Shown: positions 1 through 8,230 of the stretch, one piece after another
How positions within the stretch are numbered: position 1 is the stretch's first letter
Layout: the number at the start of each line of letters is the position of its first letter
From: Zhengella sedimenti
Lineage (GTDB): Bacteria > Pseudomonadota > Alphaproteobacteria > Rhizobiales > Rhizobiaceae
Length of the DNA stretch: 64,000 bases
NCBI RefSeq assembly: GCF_046506625.1
Contig: NZ_JBKFFP010000002.1
Location: 310,001 to 374,000, forward strand
Direction: 5' to 3'
Made by a program: the position numbers and the translations under genes
Notes under the pieces: generated by a model
What the model was told of the DNA's origin: nothing
Database searches by the model: none
The model's input: only the letters and a program-made list of their open reading frames with translations

Positions 1-401
1 AACCAGTCGAAGAGAAGGCGGCCGAAGCGCTCCCAGCCTTTCGAGGGACCGATGCCGAAGAAGAAGCGGACCCGGTTGGCCGCGAAGGGCTCCAAACCCT
101 TGCGCGAGGCGTTGAGCGCCTGTTCCAGATCCGGCAATGCGTTCTCGTAGAGCTTGGGCTCCGACAGGTCGATCATGGTCTCGACGGAGGGAATGACCCG
201 GTGGCCCCGCGAGGAGGCCAGCAGCGAGGCATAATAGCCGCGGCTCTGGTAGGCATAGGAACCGGCAAGATTGATGATCTTTGGCCGCTGGCCGCGAAAC
301 AGGTTGGGATGCGTCAGGTAATCGCGGATGGTGATGACCTTGTGCGGGGTCTGCGCCTGGTCAATGTCGTTTGCCTTGCCGGTCAGGATGACCCATGTCA
401 T
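1..401 (-). CDS. RimK-like ATP-grasp ligase with RLAN N-terminal domain (partial)
   Basis: The 3' part of this gene lies outside the window, so only about 133 N-terminal residues are visible. They begin MTWVILTGKANDIDQAQTPH and run without a stop to the edge. The segment matches what I know of the RLAN domain that precedes the ATP-grasp module in RimK-like proteins, which join amino acids or peptides to a carboxylate using ATP. The ATP-grasp domain itself cannot be seen. The start ATG overlaps the stop codon of the upstream GNAT/C39 gene by four bases (ATGA), which indicates translational coupling. Substrate unknown. Confidence 0.75.
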   Translation of the reverse strand, partial: MTWVILTGKANDIDQAQTPHKVITIRDYLTHPNLFRGQRPKIINLAGSYAYQSRGYYASLLASSRGHRVIPSVETMIDLSEPKLYENALPDLEQALNASRKGLEPFAANRVRFFFGIGPSKGWERFGRLLFDW

Positions 402-1501
402 GCCTGCTTTCCTCCCAGAAGAACGGCCGCGCGCAGCGGCGGCTTGCCGAACTGCGCCATGGCCATGAAGACCGAATGGGGTATGGGAATGTTGGCCGCG
501 TCGGCAACGGTCTCGCCGGCCTCGTCCTCCACCCATGGGTCGTGAACGAAAATGTGGGCGCCGTCATCGCCGATGGCCAGTACCCAGTGCGGCACCTTCT
601 TGCCGAACATGATGAAACCCGAGACGAGCACGGCCACCAGCTTGCCGTCGGCCAATGCCGTGCGGATATCCTCCAGGGTGAAGGTCCGCACCGACACGGG
701 AATGCCAAGGCCGGCGGCGCGCTGGCGGAAATCGGCCTGGGCGAGTTCCATCACGCGCCGCTTTTCCTGCGACCGCACGGACTGGAGGAAAAGCGGTCCT
801 TCCTCCGAAACGATGACCTCGGCGGAGAGCCCGTTCAGTGCAGCGGTGACGGCAATGCCGTGCGGTTCGCAGCCGCCGGGGCCGGACAGCATGAACACCG
901 TGGTCGCCTCGCGCCAAAGGCGGATTTCCATGAGCGGGGAAGGCTGGAAGCCGGGCCGGTAGTGGGCCAAGGCCATCATCAGGCAGCACGGCCCGCAGGT
1001 GAAATCGGCCGTCTGCTCGTAATAGGGAACCGAGGTGCGATGCTGCGTGGCACCGCGCAGAAGCTTCTCGTAGCGAAGCGCCGTCGTGTGGTCGGCATAA
1101 TAGTCCAGATAGCGGCCGATCCTGCGATAGCCCCGCCGCTCGTAAAGTCCGATGGCGCGGGCATTGTCCTCGCGCACCTCGAGCCGCAACACCATGCGGC
1201 CATGACCGAAGGCGGCATCCTCGGCTGCTTCCAGCAGATGCGCGCCGAGCCCGGACCCGCCGGCGGACGGCAGGACGGCGATGGAGTAGAGCCGCGCCAC
1301 CGCCGTTCCCTTGCGGAACAGCACCATGGCATAGCCGCAAATGCGCCCGCCGGTCTCGGCGACGATGGTTTCGGCGGTCTCGCGGTCGATGAGCTGGCGG
1401 AAGGAACGGCGCGAGATCCGGTCCGCGTCGAAAACGGCGTTTTCGAGGGCAACCAGCTGTTCGATATCGGACTGCGTGGCCCGGCGCAGGGCTGTTGTCA
1501 T
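398..1501 (-). CDS. Fusion of GNAT acetyltransferase and C39-like cysteine peptidase
   Basis: This 367-residue protein has two domains. Residues 1-150 are a GNAT N-acetyltransferase fold with an acetyl-CoA loop around 78-90 (VLPSAGGSGLGAHLL) and a RimI-like end. Residues 155-360 resemble C39/papain-like peptidases, with a Gln163...Cys169 oxyanion/nucleophile pair (EQTADFTCGPCC) and a His305 plus Asp312/Asp321 region (VPHWVLAIGDD, HDPW). I chose the ATG that starts MTTALRR because the upstream extension is low-complexity and does not resemble GNAT sequence. It overlaps the RimK-like gene by four bases. Likely the two act on the same peptide or metabolite; the substrate is unknown. Confidence 0.8.
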   Translation of the reverse strand: MTTALRRATQSDIEQLVALENAVFDADRISRRSFRQLIDRETAETIVAETGGRICGYAMVLFRKGTAVARLYSIAVLPSAGGSGLGAHLLEAAEDAAFGHGRMVLRLEVREDNARAIGLYERRGYRRIGRYLDYYADHTTALRYEKLLRGATQHRTSVPYYEQTADFTCGPCCLMMALAHYRPGFQPSPLMEIRLWREATTVFMLSGPGGCEPHGIAVTAALNGLSAEVIVSEEGPLFLQSVRSQEKRRVMELAQADFRQRAAGLGIPVSVRTFTLEDIRTALADGKLVAVLVSGFIMFGKKVPHWVLAIGDDGAHIFVHDPWVEDEAGETVADAANIPIPHSVFMAMAQFGKPPLRAAVLLGGKQA

Positions 1502-1708
1502 GGATGCCACAAGGGGTACAACGCGTGGGGTACAAGGCCGGTCGGACCGGCATGGGGCCGGACGCCTGCGTGCGGCCTTCATCCGCGCAAGCAGCAAAAC
1601 GCGTTAGCGCCCGCATTGCGGCTGAATTGTGGCCGCGACGGAACCGCCCGGACGGTGGTGCGTTATCGTGGCGATTTACTTTGTCCGGGCAGACACAAGG
1701 AGCAATTC
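1502..1708. other. Divergent intergenic region, GNAT-C39 / mscS
   Basis: About 207 bases separate two divergently transcribed units and must hold both promoters. I see no convincing sigma-70 boxes or repeats. Open frames across it are extensions of shadow frames. Confidence 0.4.
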
Positions 1709-2575
1709 ATGGACTTTTCCGCCGAAAGCACGGTCGCCGCCGTGCAAGGGGCCATGACCGGCCTTTCCGCGCTGGTCGTGCAATACGCCTTCTCGGTGAT
1801 CGGTGCCGTCGTCATCCTGATCATCGGCTTCATCGTGGCAGGCATGATGGAGCGATGGGCCTATCGCGGCCTTGGCTCCTGGAAGGGTTTCGACGAGACG
1901 CTGCGCAAGTTCCTGTCCAAGATCGTGCGCTATGGCGTGCTGGCCATCGTTCTGGTGACCGTACTGTCGCAATTCGGCGTTCAGACCGCCTCGATCATCG
2001 CAGCCCTCGGCGCGGCCGGCCTTGCCATCGGCCTGGCGCTACAGGGCACGCTGCAGAACGTGGCGGCAGGCATCATGCTTCTGGTGCTGCGCCCCTTCAA
2101 GAACGGCGAGTTCATCCAGGCGGGCGGCACCATGGGCACGGTGGAGGAAATCGGCCTCTTCGCCACCGAGTTCAAGACGCTGGACGGGCTCTTCCTGCTG
2201 GCGCCCAATTCCGAACTCTGGAGCCAGGCGGTGACGAATTACTCGCGCAACCCGACGCGGCGCAACGACCTCGTCATCGGCATCGCCTATGACGACGACA
2301 TCAACAAGGCCATGGAGATTTACCGGGACCTGATGGCGCAGGACGAGCGTGTGCTGGCGGACCCGGAGCCCTACATCTTCGTCTCCGGGCTGGGCGACAG
2401 CGCGGTGGATGTGACCTGCCGCTACTGGACGACGACAGCGGACTGGTGGACGACCAGCCGCGACCTGACACATCTGGCCAAGGAGCGTTTCGAGGCGGCG
2501 GGACTGACCATTCCCTTCCCGCAACGCGACATCCACTACATCCCCACGCAAGCCAAACCGGGTGCCGCGGCCTGA
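1709..2575 (+). CDS. Small-conductance mechanosensitive channel, MscS family
   Basis: This is a 288-residue inner-membrane protein with three hydrophobic segments at about 24-48, 63-83 and 88-125. The third is the Gly/Ala-rich pore helix (AAGLAIGLALQGTLQNVAAG) that defines MscS channels. It is followed by the beta domain (LRPFKNGEFIQAGG) and a cytosolic alpha/beta vestibule. MscS channels open under membrane tension and release solutes after osmotic downshock. The length equals the E. coli MscS class. The start ATG is preceded by AAGGAG at a good distance; an open frame continues far upstream but is only a shadow of the opposite-strand gene. Confidence 0.9.
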   Translation: MDFSAESTVAAVQGAMTGLSALVVQYAFSVIGAVVILIIGFIVAGMMERWAYRGLGSWKGFDETLRKFLSKIVRYGVLAIVLVTVLSQFGVQTASIIAALGAAGLAIGLALQGTLQNVAAGIMLLVLRPFKNGEFIQAGGTMGTVEEIGLFATEFKTLDGLFLLAPNSELWSQAVTNYSRNPTRRNDLVIGIAYDDDINKAMEIYRDLMAQDERVLADPEPYIFVSGLGDSAVDVTCRYWTTTADWWTTSRDLTHLAKERFEAAGLTIPFPQRDIHYIPTQAKPGAAA

Positions 2576-2686
2576 TCCGGCGGGCGAACGGATCAAAACG
2601 GCTGATCCGATCGCCCACGGCTTTTCGTTTGACCTGACGGCCGGGATCGGGAATTGTCCGGCGCTCATATGCCGGAGATCCCGACC

Positions 2687-3925
2687 ATGTCCGCCAAAAG
2701 CGCGAGCGCGAGCACCGCACGTTCCTTTCCCGTCCTCCTGGTGGCCTGTGGCTGCCTGATCGCGCTGATGACCTTCGGGCCGCGCTCGGCCATGGGTTTC
2801 TTCCTGATCCCCATGCTGGAGGATCGCGGCTTCGACCGGACGACCTTCGGACTGGCAATGGCGATCCAGAACATCTTCTGGGGCCTCGGCACGCCGGTCT
2901 TCGGGGCCATCGCCGACAAGTTCGGGACGTGGCGGGTGCTGGCGCTGTCCGGCATCCTCTATTCGGCCGGCCTCGTCCTGATGTCGGTGGCGACAACGCC
3001 CGCGGTCCTGCATATCAGCGGCGGCGTGCTGATCGGGCTGGGCATCGCGTCGGGTTCCTTCGGCATCGTGCTGGCGGCTTTCGCGCGCAATGTGTCGGCG
3101 GAACACCGCAGCATGGTCTTCGGCATGGGAACTGCGGCCGGATCGGCGGGCATGTTCGTGTTCGCGCCGCTGTCGCAGGGCATGATCGAGGCACTGGGCT
3201 GGGCCGATGCGCTGGTGTGGATGGGCGCGCTCATGCTGGTCATCCCGGTACTCGCCATCCCGCTGACAGGTAATTCGAAGTCGTCGCCGATCGCCCAGGC
3301 GGAGGCGGAGCAGACGGTGCGGGAAGCGCTGGCGGAAGCCTTCGCGCACAGGAGCTATGTGCTGCTGGTGGCGGGCTTCTTCGTCTGCGGCTTCCAGGTG
3401 GCCTTCATCACCGCCCATTTCCCGGCCTATCTGGCCGACATCGGCATCGAGGCGCGCTATGCGGTCATCGCCATGGCGCTGATCGGGCTGTTCAACATCA
3501 TCGGATCGCTGGCATCGGGCGTGATCGGACAGCGCCACTCCAAGCCGGTCTTCCTGGCCTATATCTACCTGGCGCGCTCGGCGCTGGTCACGGCCTTCCT
3601 GCTCCTGCCGCACAGCCCGGCCATGGTCGTCACCTTCGCCATCCTCATGGGGTTGCTGTGGCTTTCCACGGTGCCGCCGACCAACGGACTGGTCGCCATC
3701 TTCTTCGGCACCCGGCATCTGGGGATGCTGGGCGGCATCGTCTTCCTGTCGCACCAGATCGGCTCGTTCCTCGGCGTATGGCTCGGCGGCTACCTGCGCG
3801 ATTCGACCGGCTCCTACGACATCGTCTGGTGGCTCGGCGTGGCGCTCGGCCTGTTCGCCGCCGCGGTGCACTGGCCGATCCGCGAGGCGCCGGTCAGCCG
3901 CCCTGCCCTTCAGCCGGCACAGTAG
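2687..3925 (+). CDS. Major facilitator superfamily transporter
   Basis: A 412-residue protein with about twelve hydrophobic helices, beginning FPVLLVACGCLIALMTFGPR and ending after a last helix near VALGLFAAAVHWP. The first half has a loop with a conserved acidic and glycine pattern (FGAIADKFGTWRVLALSG) like MFS motif A. It resembles oxalate/formate-antiporter-like MFS proteins (substrate not predictable). In-frame starts at 2654 (TTG) and 2669 are possible; I prefer 2687 because GGAG lies at the right distance. The 3' end overlaps the convergent DUF2339 gene by 32 bases. Confidence 0.85.
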   Translation: MSAKSASASTARSFPVLLVACGCLIALMTFGPRSAMGFFLIPMLEDRGFDRTTFGLAMAIQNIFWGLGTPVFGAIADKFGTWRVLALSGILYSAGLVLMSVATTPAVLHISGGVLIGLGIASGSFGIVLAAFARNVSAEHRSMVFGMGTAAGSAGMFVFAPLSQGMIEALGWADALVWMGALMLVIPVLAIPLTGNSKSSPIAQAEAEQTVREALAEAFAHRSYVLLVAGFFVCGFQVAFITAHFPAYLADIGIEARYAVIAMALIGLFNIIGSLASGVIGQRHSKPVFLAYIYLARSALVTAFLLLPHSPAMVVTFAILMGLLWLSTVPPTNGLVAIFFGTRHLGMLGGIVFLSHQIGSFLGVWLGGYLRDSTGSYDIVWWLGVALGLFAAAVHWPIREAPVSRPALQPAQ

Positions 3926-6638
3926 GCGCCCTCACCCGGCCCAGTACCCGCTGGTAGAACAGGCCGATGCCGATGAGGCAGACGCCGAGCCCCATGAAGG
4001 AGGCAGCACGCAGCACGCCTTCCAGTTCGGCCATGTCGAACAGGAAGACCTTGAGCACGGTCAGCAGCACGAGGATGCCGGAAGCCAAACGCAGGCCCTG
4101 CCGGTCCAGGCGCAGGCCCGCGGCCAGCAGCGCGAGGCCGGCGACAAGCCAGGCGGCGGAATAGCTGTAGGTCTCGCCCGCGCTGGCGCCCTTCCAGTCG
4201 CCGAGGAACGGCCCCTGCCAGAAGCGGCGGATTTCCAGGTTGAGCCAGGCGAAGAGCATGAGCGCGGCCATGCCGGCCATGGCGAACACATAGACGCGCG
4301 GGCGGCGCGTGACCGCCTGCCAGGCGACGAGCGAGGCCATGAGGCCCGGCAGCAGATAGGCCGCCCCGACAAGGTTCACCAGCGGCCAGTCACCGACGAA
4401 GCGGTTGGTGAAATAGGGATTGAGCACGACGAGATGCTGGACCAGCGCCATGGCCGCCCCGGCAAGGCCGAGGCCCATGGAGGCAAGACGGAAGACCGGG
4501 CTTGGGGCACGGTCATCGAGACGCACCAGCGCCAGCGAGACGCCCAGCAGCAGGATCGTATAGAGCGCCTGTTCGCCGAGCGTCACCGGACCTTCCAGAG
4601 ACAGGACGCCGCCCTGCATGGCGTGGCGGACCAGCATGGCGGCCCCGGCCATCCCGGCGGTCAGGGCAAAGGCTTCCATGAGGCGGGCCGGTGTCGCGGC
4701 ATCCGTGCGGCGCAGGATCCACGCGGCGGCGGCGAAGGCCAGAGCCGGCCCGAAATAGCCGGGTGTCAGCCAGTTGAGCAGCGGCGTGGCCGACAGGTCG
4801 CCATGGCCCGCCACGGACGGATCGAGACCGAAGCGGGCCAGCACGGCGGCGGCGCCAAGGACGGCGATCCAGGCGAAAACGGGATGGCCGCCGCGCGCCA
4901 GCGAGGCGGCAAGGCCCAGCGCCAGGATGGCGAGCACGATGCCGGTCCATGCGGCGGTGGTGAGCAGATGGACCGCGACGCCGAGCGGCAGGGCCGCGGC
5001 AAGGAACAGCAGGGCCGATGCGGAAAGCAAGGGGCGTCCGCCTTCCTCGCGGCGCCAGATGCCGAAGGCGGCAGCGGCAAGGATCGCGGCCAGGGCCAGC
5101 GCGCCGGGGCCGTAGGCGAAATCCTCGTCCCAGCGGGCGTAATTGCCCACCGCGAGCGCGAGCGTGACAAGCGGAGCCAGAACGGCGGAAAAGGCCCACA
5201 GCATGGCGGTCAGGCGTGCGCCCGCAAGGCGCCAGGCCATGAGCAGGCCGGCAGCGAGCACGGGCAGGCCGAAGCCGATTGCATAGGCGAGGAACGCGCC
5301 CTCGCCCGGTCCCGCGCCGATGGCGACGACGCGACCGCCCTGCTGCAGGTCGAACAGGTCGATGACGATGCCGATCACGTCGAAGCGGGTCAGCATCCAG
5401 CCGGCAAGAAGGCCGCAGAGCAATAGAGCGCCGGCCGGCGCACCGTGTATGCCGCCCGGCCGCCAGAGCGCCATGGCCACGAGCAGGAGGGCGGCGATGG
5501 CGGCGGCATGGCGCACGGCACCCAACTCAAGGCCCTGCAGGCCGAGGCCGTACAGCGCGGCGACCAGCGCGATCAGGGCACCGGCGAAGACCGGCAGGCC
5601 GGTACGTCCGGCAATGGCAAGACCGAGGTTTTCCGGCGCCGGACGGCGCGACAGCCAGATCCCGCCCATGGCAGCGACCATGGCGGCGAGCGCCATCAGG
5701 CTGGCCCAGGGCGACGGCAACGGGGAAAAGCGCCCGTCGAGCACGAGCCAGATACCGGTTCCGGCCAGACCCAGCACCAGCACCCATGCCGCGTCCTTCA
5801 GGCGGGCCAGCGCCGCGGCGGCGATGAGAACGGCTGACAGGAAGCCGAACAGGGCGAAGGGATTGGGCTCGGTCGAGGCCACCAGCACAGGCGTGGCGAA
5901 AGAGCCGACGAGGCCAAGGCCGGCCAGCGCGGTGCCGTGGGGTATGGCCAAGGCGATGGCGGCCAGCGAGACGAGCCCCATCATGAGGAAGCCGGCCGCA
6001 GACGGGACCCAGCCATAGACGGCATGGGCGGCGAAGGCGACGCCGAAGAGGATGGCAAGGCCGGCGGCGGTCAGGATGGCGGGGACATGGGCGGCGCGAT
6101 CCGTAGCGAGGCCGGGTTGCCCTTCGCGGCGGCGGATGAATTCGCCGCCGGCCAGCGCCACCAATCCGGCGACCGTGGCGACGCCCATGCGCACGGCAGG
6201 GCTGAACAGGCCGGCCTCGATGGAGTAGCGCACGAGAAAGAGCCCGCCGAGCGCGAAGGCCAGACCGCCGACCCAGATGGCCCAGCGGCTGCCGATGGTC
6301 TCCTCCAGGGAGCGTGCGGGCCGTTCGGCGGGTTCGGCACGCGCGGGCGGCAGGTCCGGCGGAAGGGGTGGCGGAAAGGCGGCGTCAGGCGGCGTGGCCG
6401 GCGGCACCGTTGCCGCCACGGGTCCGGTGCCGGACGGCGCGGCGGCGTCCGCAGCAACGCGCTGGGCGGCGGGAAGGACAGGGCCGGCGGGGGTGAAGCG
6501 GCCGGCGATTGCCAACAGGCTTTTCTCGGTTTCCGCCACGCGGCGTTCGAGCTTGCGCAACCGGTTGAGCAGCACCCAGAAGCCGACGAGCAAGACACCG
6601 GCCAGCACGAGCAATTCCATGAAATCGATGTAGAACAC
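3894..6638 (-). CDS. DUF2339 polytopic membrane protein
   Basis: A 914-residue protein with a short N-terminal helix (LLVLAGVLLVGFWVLLNRL), a coiled-coil-like segment (RLRKLERRVAETEKSL), a Pro/Ala-rich linker at about 50-110, then more than twenty hydrophobic helices. This is the architecture of the DUF2339 family, whose role is not established. A GTG start at 6638 is chosen because GGGAGG stands eight bases ahead; the internal ATG at 6620 has no ribosome site. The C-terminal coding end overlaps the converging MFS gene. Confidence 0.8.
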   Translation of the reverse strand: MFYIDFMELLVLAGVLLVGFWVLLNRLRKLERRVAETEKSLLAIAGRFTPAGPVLPAAQRVAADAAAPSGTGPVAATVPPATPPDAAFPPPLPPDLPPARAEPAERPARSLEETIGSRWAIWVGGLAFALGGLFLVRYSIEAGLFSPAVRMGVATVAGLVALAGGEFIRRREGQPGLATDRAAHVPAILTAAGLAILFGVAFAAHAVYGWVPSAAGFLMMGLVSLAAIALAIPHGTALAGLGLVGSFATPVLVASTEPNPFALFGFLSAVLIAAAALARLKDAAWVLVLGLAGTGIWLVLDGRFSPLPSPWASLMALAAMVAAMGGIWLSRRPAPENLGLAIAGRTGLPVFAGALIALVAALYGLGLQGLELGAVRHAAAIAALLLVAMALWRPGGIHGAPAGALLLCGLLAGWMLTRFDVIGIVIDLFDLQQGGRVVAIGAGPGEGAFLAYAIGFGLPVLAAGLLMAWRLAGARLTAMLWAFSAVLAPLVTLALAVGNYARWDEDFAYGPGALALAAILAAAAFGIWRREEGGRPLLSASALLFLAAALPLGVAVHLLTTAAWTGIVLAILALGLAASLARGGHPVFAWIAVLGAAAVLARFGLDPSVAGHGDLSATPLLNWLTPGYFGPALAFAAAAWILRRTDAATPARLMEAFALTAGMAGAAMLVRHAMQGGVLSLEGPVTLGEQALYTILLLGVSLALVRLDDRAPSPVFRLASMGLGLAGAAMALVQHLVVLNPYFTNRFVGDWPLVNLVGAAYLLPGLMASLVAWQAVTRRPRVYVFAMAGMAALMLFAWLNLEIRRFWQGPFLGDWKGASAGETYSYSAAWLVAGLALLAAGLRLDRQGLRLASGILVLLTVLKVFLFDMAELEGVLRAASFMGLGVCLIGIGLFYQRVLGRVRAPTVPAEGQGG

Positions 6639-6665
6639 GGGTCCCGCCTCCCGTTGCCGACCGGA

Positions 6666-7175
6666 TCAACCCGGCATGCGCAGAATTGAGCAGGTTTCCG
6701 TACCGAAGGCCAGCGTCTTGCCGTCGGGGCCGCGCAGCGTTGCTTCGGAAACGGCAAGGTTGCGGCCCCGATGGACCACCCTGCCCTCGCAGGTCAACTC
6801 GCCCATGCCAGGCAGGACCGGACGGACCAGGTTGACCTTGAATTCCACCGTTGTGGATGCCTCGCCCGGCGCGCATGTGGTGTGAACGGCGCAGGCAAGC
6901 GCGGAATCCATGATCGTCGCCGCCCACCCGCCATGCACGGTGCCCATCGGGTTGAGATGCGCCTCGGAAGGCCAGCCGGTGAAGACGACGCGGCCCTCTT
7001 CGGCCTCCGTCAGCACGAAATCCAGCGCGCCGCCGATGGAGGGCGGCGGATAGGTTCCCTCGATCATCCGGCGCATCAGGTCCAGCCCGGAATAGCGGGC
7101 GATATCGGCCAGCGGTATCGTGCCGTACTCGCGCTTCCGCCTCGCCTCATCCAAGCGTTCGCGCCATCCGCTCAT
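6666..7175 (-). CDS. PaaI-family hotdog thioesterase
   Basis: A 169-residue single hotdog-fold protein. The catalytic loop HLNPMGTVHGGWAATIMDSA holds the Asn/His-Gly-Gly-Asp-like pattern of PaaI thioesterases, and the beta strands VEFKVNLVRPV and GRNLAVSEATL follow in the usual order. It should hydrolyse an acyl-CoA thioester; which acyl group is unclear. The ATG overlaps the recO stop by four bases, so it is the last gene of the rpoZ-to-recO minus-strand cluster. Confidence 0.85.
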   Translation of the reverse strand: MSGWRERLDEARRKREYGTIPLADIARYSGLDLMRRMIEGTYPPPSIGGALDFVLTEAEEGRVVFTGWPSEAHLNPMGTVHGGWAATIMDSALACAVHTTCAPGEASTTVEFKVNLVRPVLPGMGELTCEGRVVHRGRNLAVSEATLRGPDGKTLAFGTETCSILRMPG

Positions 7176-7921
7176 GCGGCCGTGCCCTCATTCGTGCCGA
7201 AATGCTTCCGCAAGGCCTGGGCAAGGCCTGCCCTTTCCTGCGGTTCCGTCATGCCTCTCGGCTCCCAGACATGGCGGGCAAAGAAATGGGCCGTCAGCCG
7301 CAGGGCGCGGTCCAGGCCTTCGCCATCGGCGCGGCGGGCGGCGCCGCGCGTCAGGAAACCCGGCAGCACCAGCAGCCTGTCCGCCCAGGGTTCGCCGGCG
7401 GCGCGGCTGACCGCCCGGCCGGTCTTCGGCGACACCCATGCCAGGTCCTCGGCCGTTCCCGTGGCCGCGCAGCGGGCCAGGTCGAGGCCGAAACCCAGTT
7501 CATCCAGCACCATGAGTTCGAAACGCACGAAGAGTTCGCCGGCGCCCTGCGGGTCGTCGAGATGGCCGAGCAGGATGCCAAGCGTCTCGTAGAGACGGGG
7601 ATGGGGATCGCGCTCGGGCAGAAGGCGCAGATGCGCGGCGCAGGCCTGAAGGCCGTAGACGCCGGTGGCGCTGGCAAACAGGCGCGCGGCATGATGCTCC
7701 AGCGGTTCCACCTGGAAGGTGCCCATGTGCTCGTCCAGGCGGGCGCGCCATGCCAGGTCCACCCGGTTGCCGGGTTGCAGGACGGGCTGCATGGACCGCG
7801 AACGCCCGCCGCGCACCATCCCCAGATGGCGCCCATGGGCGCGCGACATCACTTCCAGGATGACGCTCGTCTCGCCATGCCTGCGGGTGCCCAGAACGAT
7901 GCCTTCGTCTCTCCACTCCAT
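7172..7921 (-). CDS. recO: DNA repair protein RecO
   Basis: RecO loads RecA onto SSB-coated single-stranded DNA in the RecFOR pathway. The 249-residue form starting MEWRDEGIVLGTRRHGETSV has the N-terminal OB fold (strands to about residue 80) and the helical C-terminal domain with YGLQACAAHLRLLPERDPHP. Length is normal for the family. The reading frame stays open upstream for another 97 codons to a second, near-identical start at 8212, through a palindromic repeat array (see findings). I keep the start at 7921 because the family begins there, but a longer RecO is possible. Confidence 0.88.
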   Translation of the reverse strand: MEWRDEGIVLGTRRHGETSVILEVMSRAHGRHLGMVRGGRSRSMQPVLQPGNRVDLAWRARLDEHMGTFQVEPLEHHAARLFASATGVYGLQACAAHLRLLPERDPHPRLYETLGILLGHLDDPQGAGELFVRFELMVLDELGFGLDLARCAATGTAEDLAWVSPKTGRAVSRAAGEPWADRLLVLPGFLTRGAARRADGEGLDRALRLTAHFFARHVWEPRGMTEPQERAGLAQALRKHFGTNEGTAA

Positions 7922-7932
7922 CGGCCGACGAT
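7902..7932. repeat. Direct repeat, recO-start copy A
   Basis: This segment covers the recO start codon and its upstream bases. It is nearly identical to 8192-8222; on the minus strand both read CGTCGGCC(C/G)ATG(A/G)AGTGGAGAGAC. The two copies bracket the 56-bp palindromic array. Confidence 0.8.
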
Positions 7933-7985
7933 CTACCTCATGCGGCGGGAAGTCCAGAGTGGAAACGACGCTTGTCCCAAGCGCG

Positions 7986-8190
7986 ATTTCGCGAGCGCGA
8001 AAGTCTGCAACTTTCGCTGAAACCGGCTTTTCCCCACGCAAATTTCGCGAGCACGAAAGTCTGCAACTTTCGCTGAAACCGGCTTTTCCCCACGCAAATT
8101 TCGCGAGCGCGAAAGTCTGCAACTTTCGCTGAAACCGGCTTTTCCCCACGCAATTTCGCGAGCGCGAAAGTCTGCAACTTTCGCTGAAAT
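7986..8190. repeat. Four-copy 56-bp palindromic tandem array
   Basis: Four near-perfect units begin at about 7987, 8043, 8099 and 8154 (periods 56, 56 and 55; the last is truncated). Each has a hairpin with arms GCGAAAGT and ACTTTCGC around CTGCA, followed by GAAACCGGCTTTTCCCCACG. One unit has a single A for G change. The array fills the gap between era and recO. It has no cas genes and the units are contiguous, so it is not CRISPR. The unit resembles the extragenic palindromes that are common in rhizobia. Confidence 0.9.
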
Positions 8191-8191
8191 T

Positions 8192-8222
8192 CCTTGTGTC
8201 TCTCCACTTCATGGGCCGACGT
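8192..8222. repeat. Direct repeat, recO-start copy B
   Basis: Second copy of the recO start region, directly after the era stop codon. It has an ATG at 8212 that is in frame with recO (97 codons upstream). This copy may be the ancestral recO start position. Confidence 0.75.
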
Positions 8223-8230
8223 TCCACACG

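Noticed and set aside
395..1708. Long plus-strand open frame leading into the MscS gene
   Set aside because: It is antisense to the GNAT-C39 gene, has shadow composition and no domain; the MscS gene has its own ribosome site at 1709.
2039..3871. 610-codon minus-strand open frame
   Set aside because: Runs antisense to MscS and MFS genes that both have strong family signatures; His/Asp/Arg-rich product typical of a shadow frame.
7986..8190. CRISPR array
   Set aside because: Units are contiguous tandem copies with no variable spacers and no cas genes; it is a palindromic tandem repeat.
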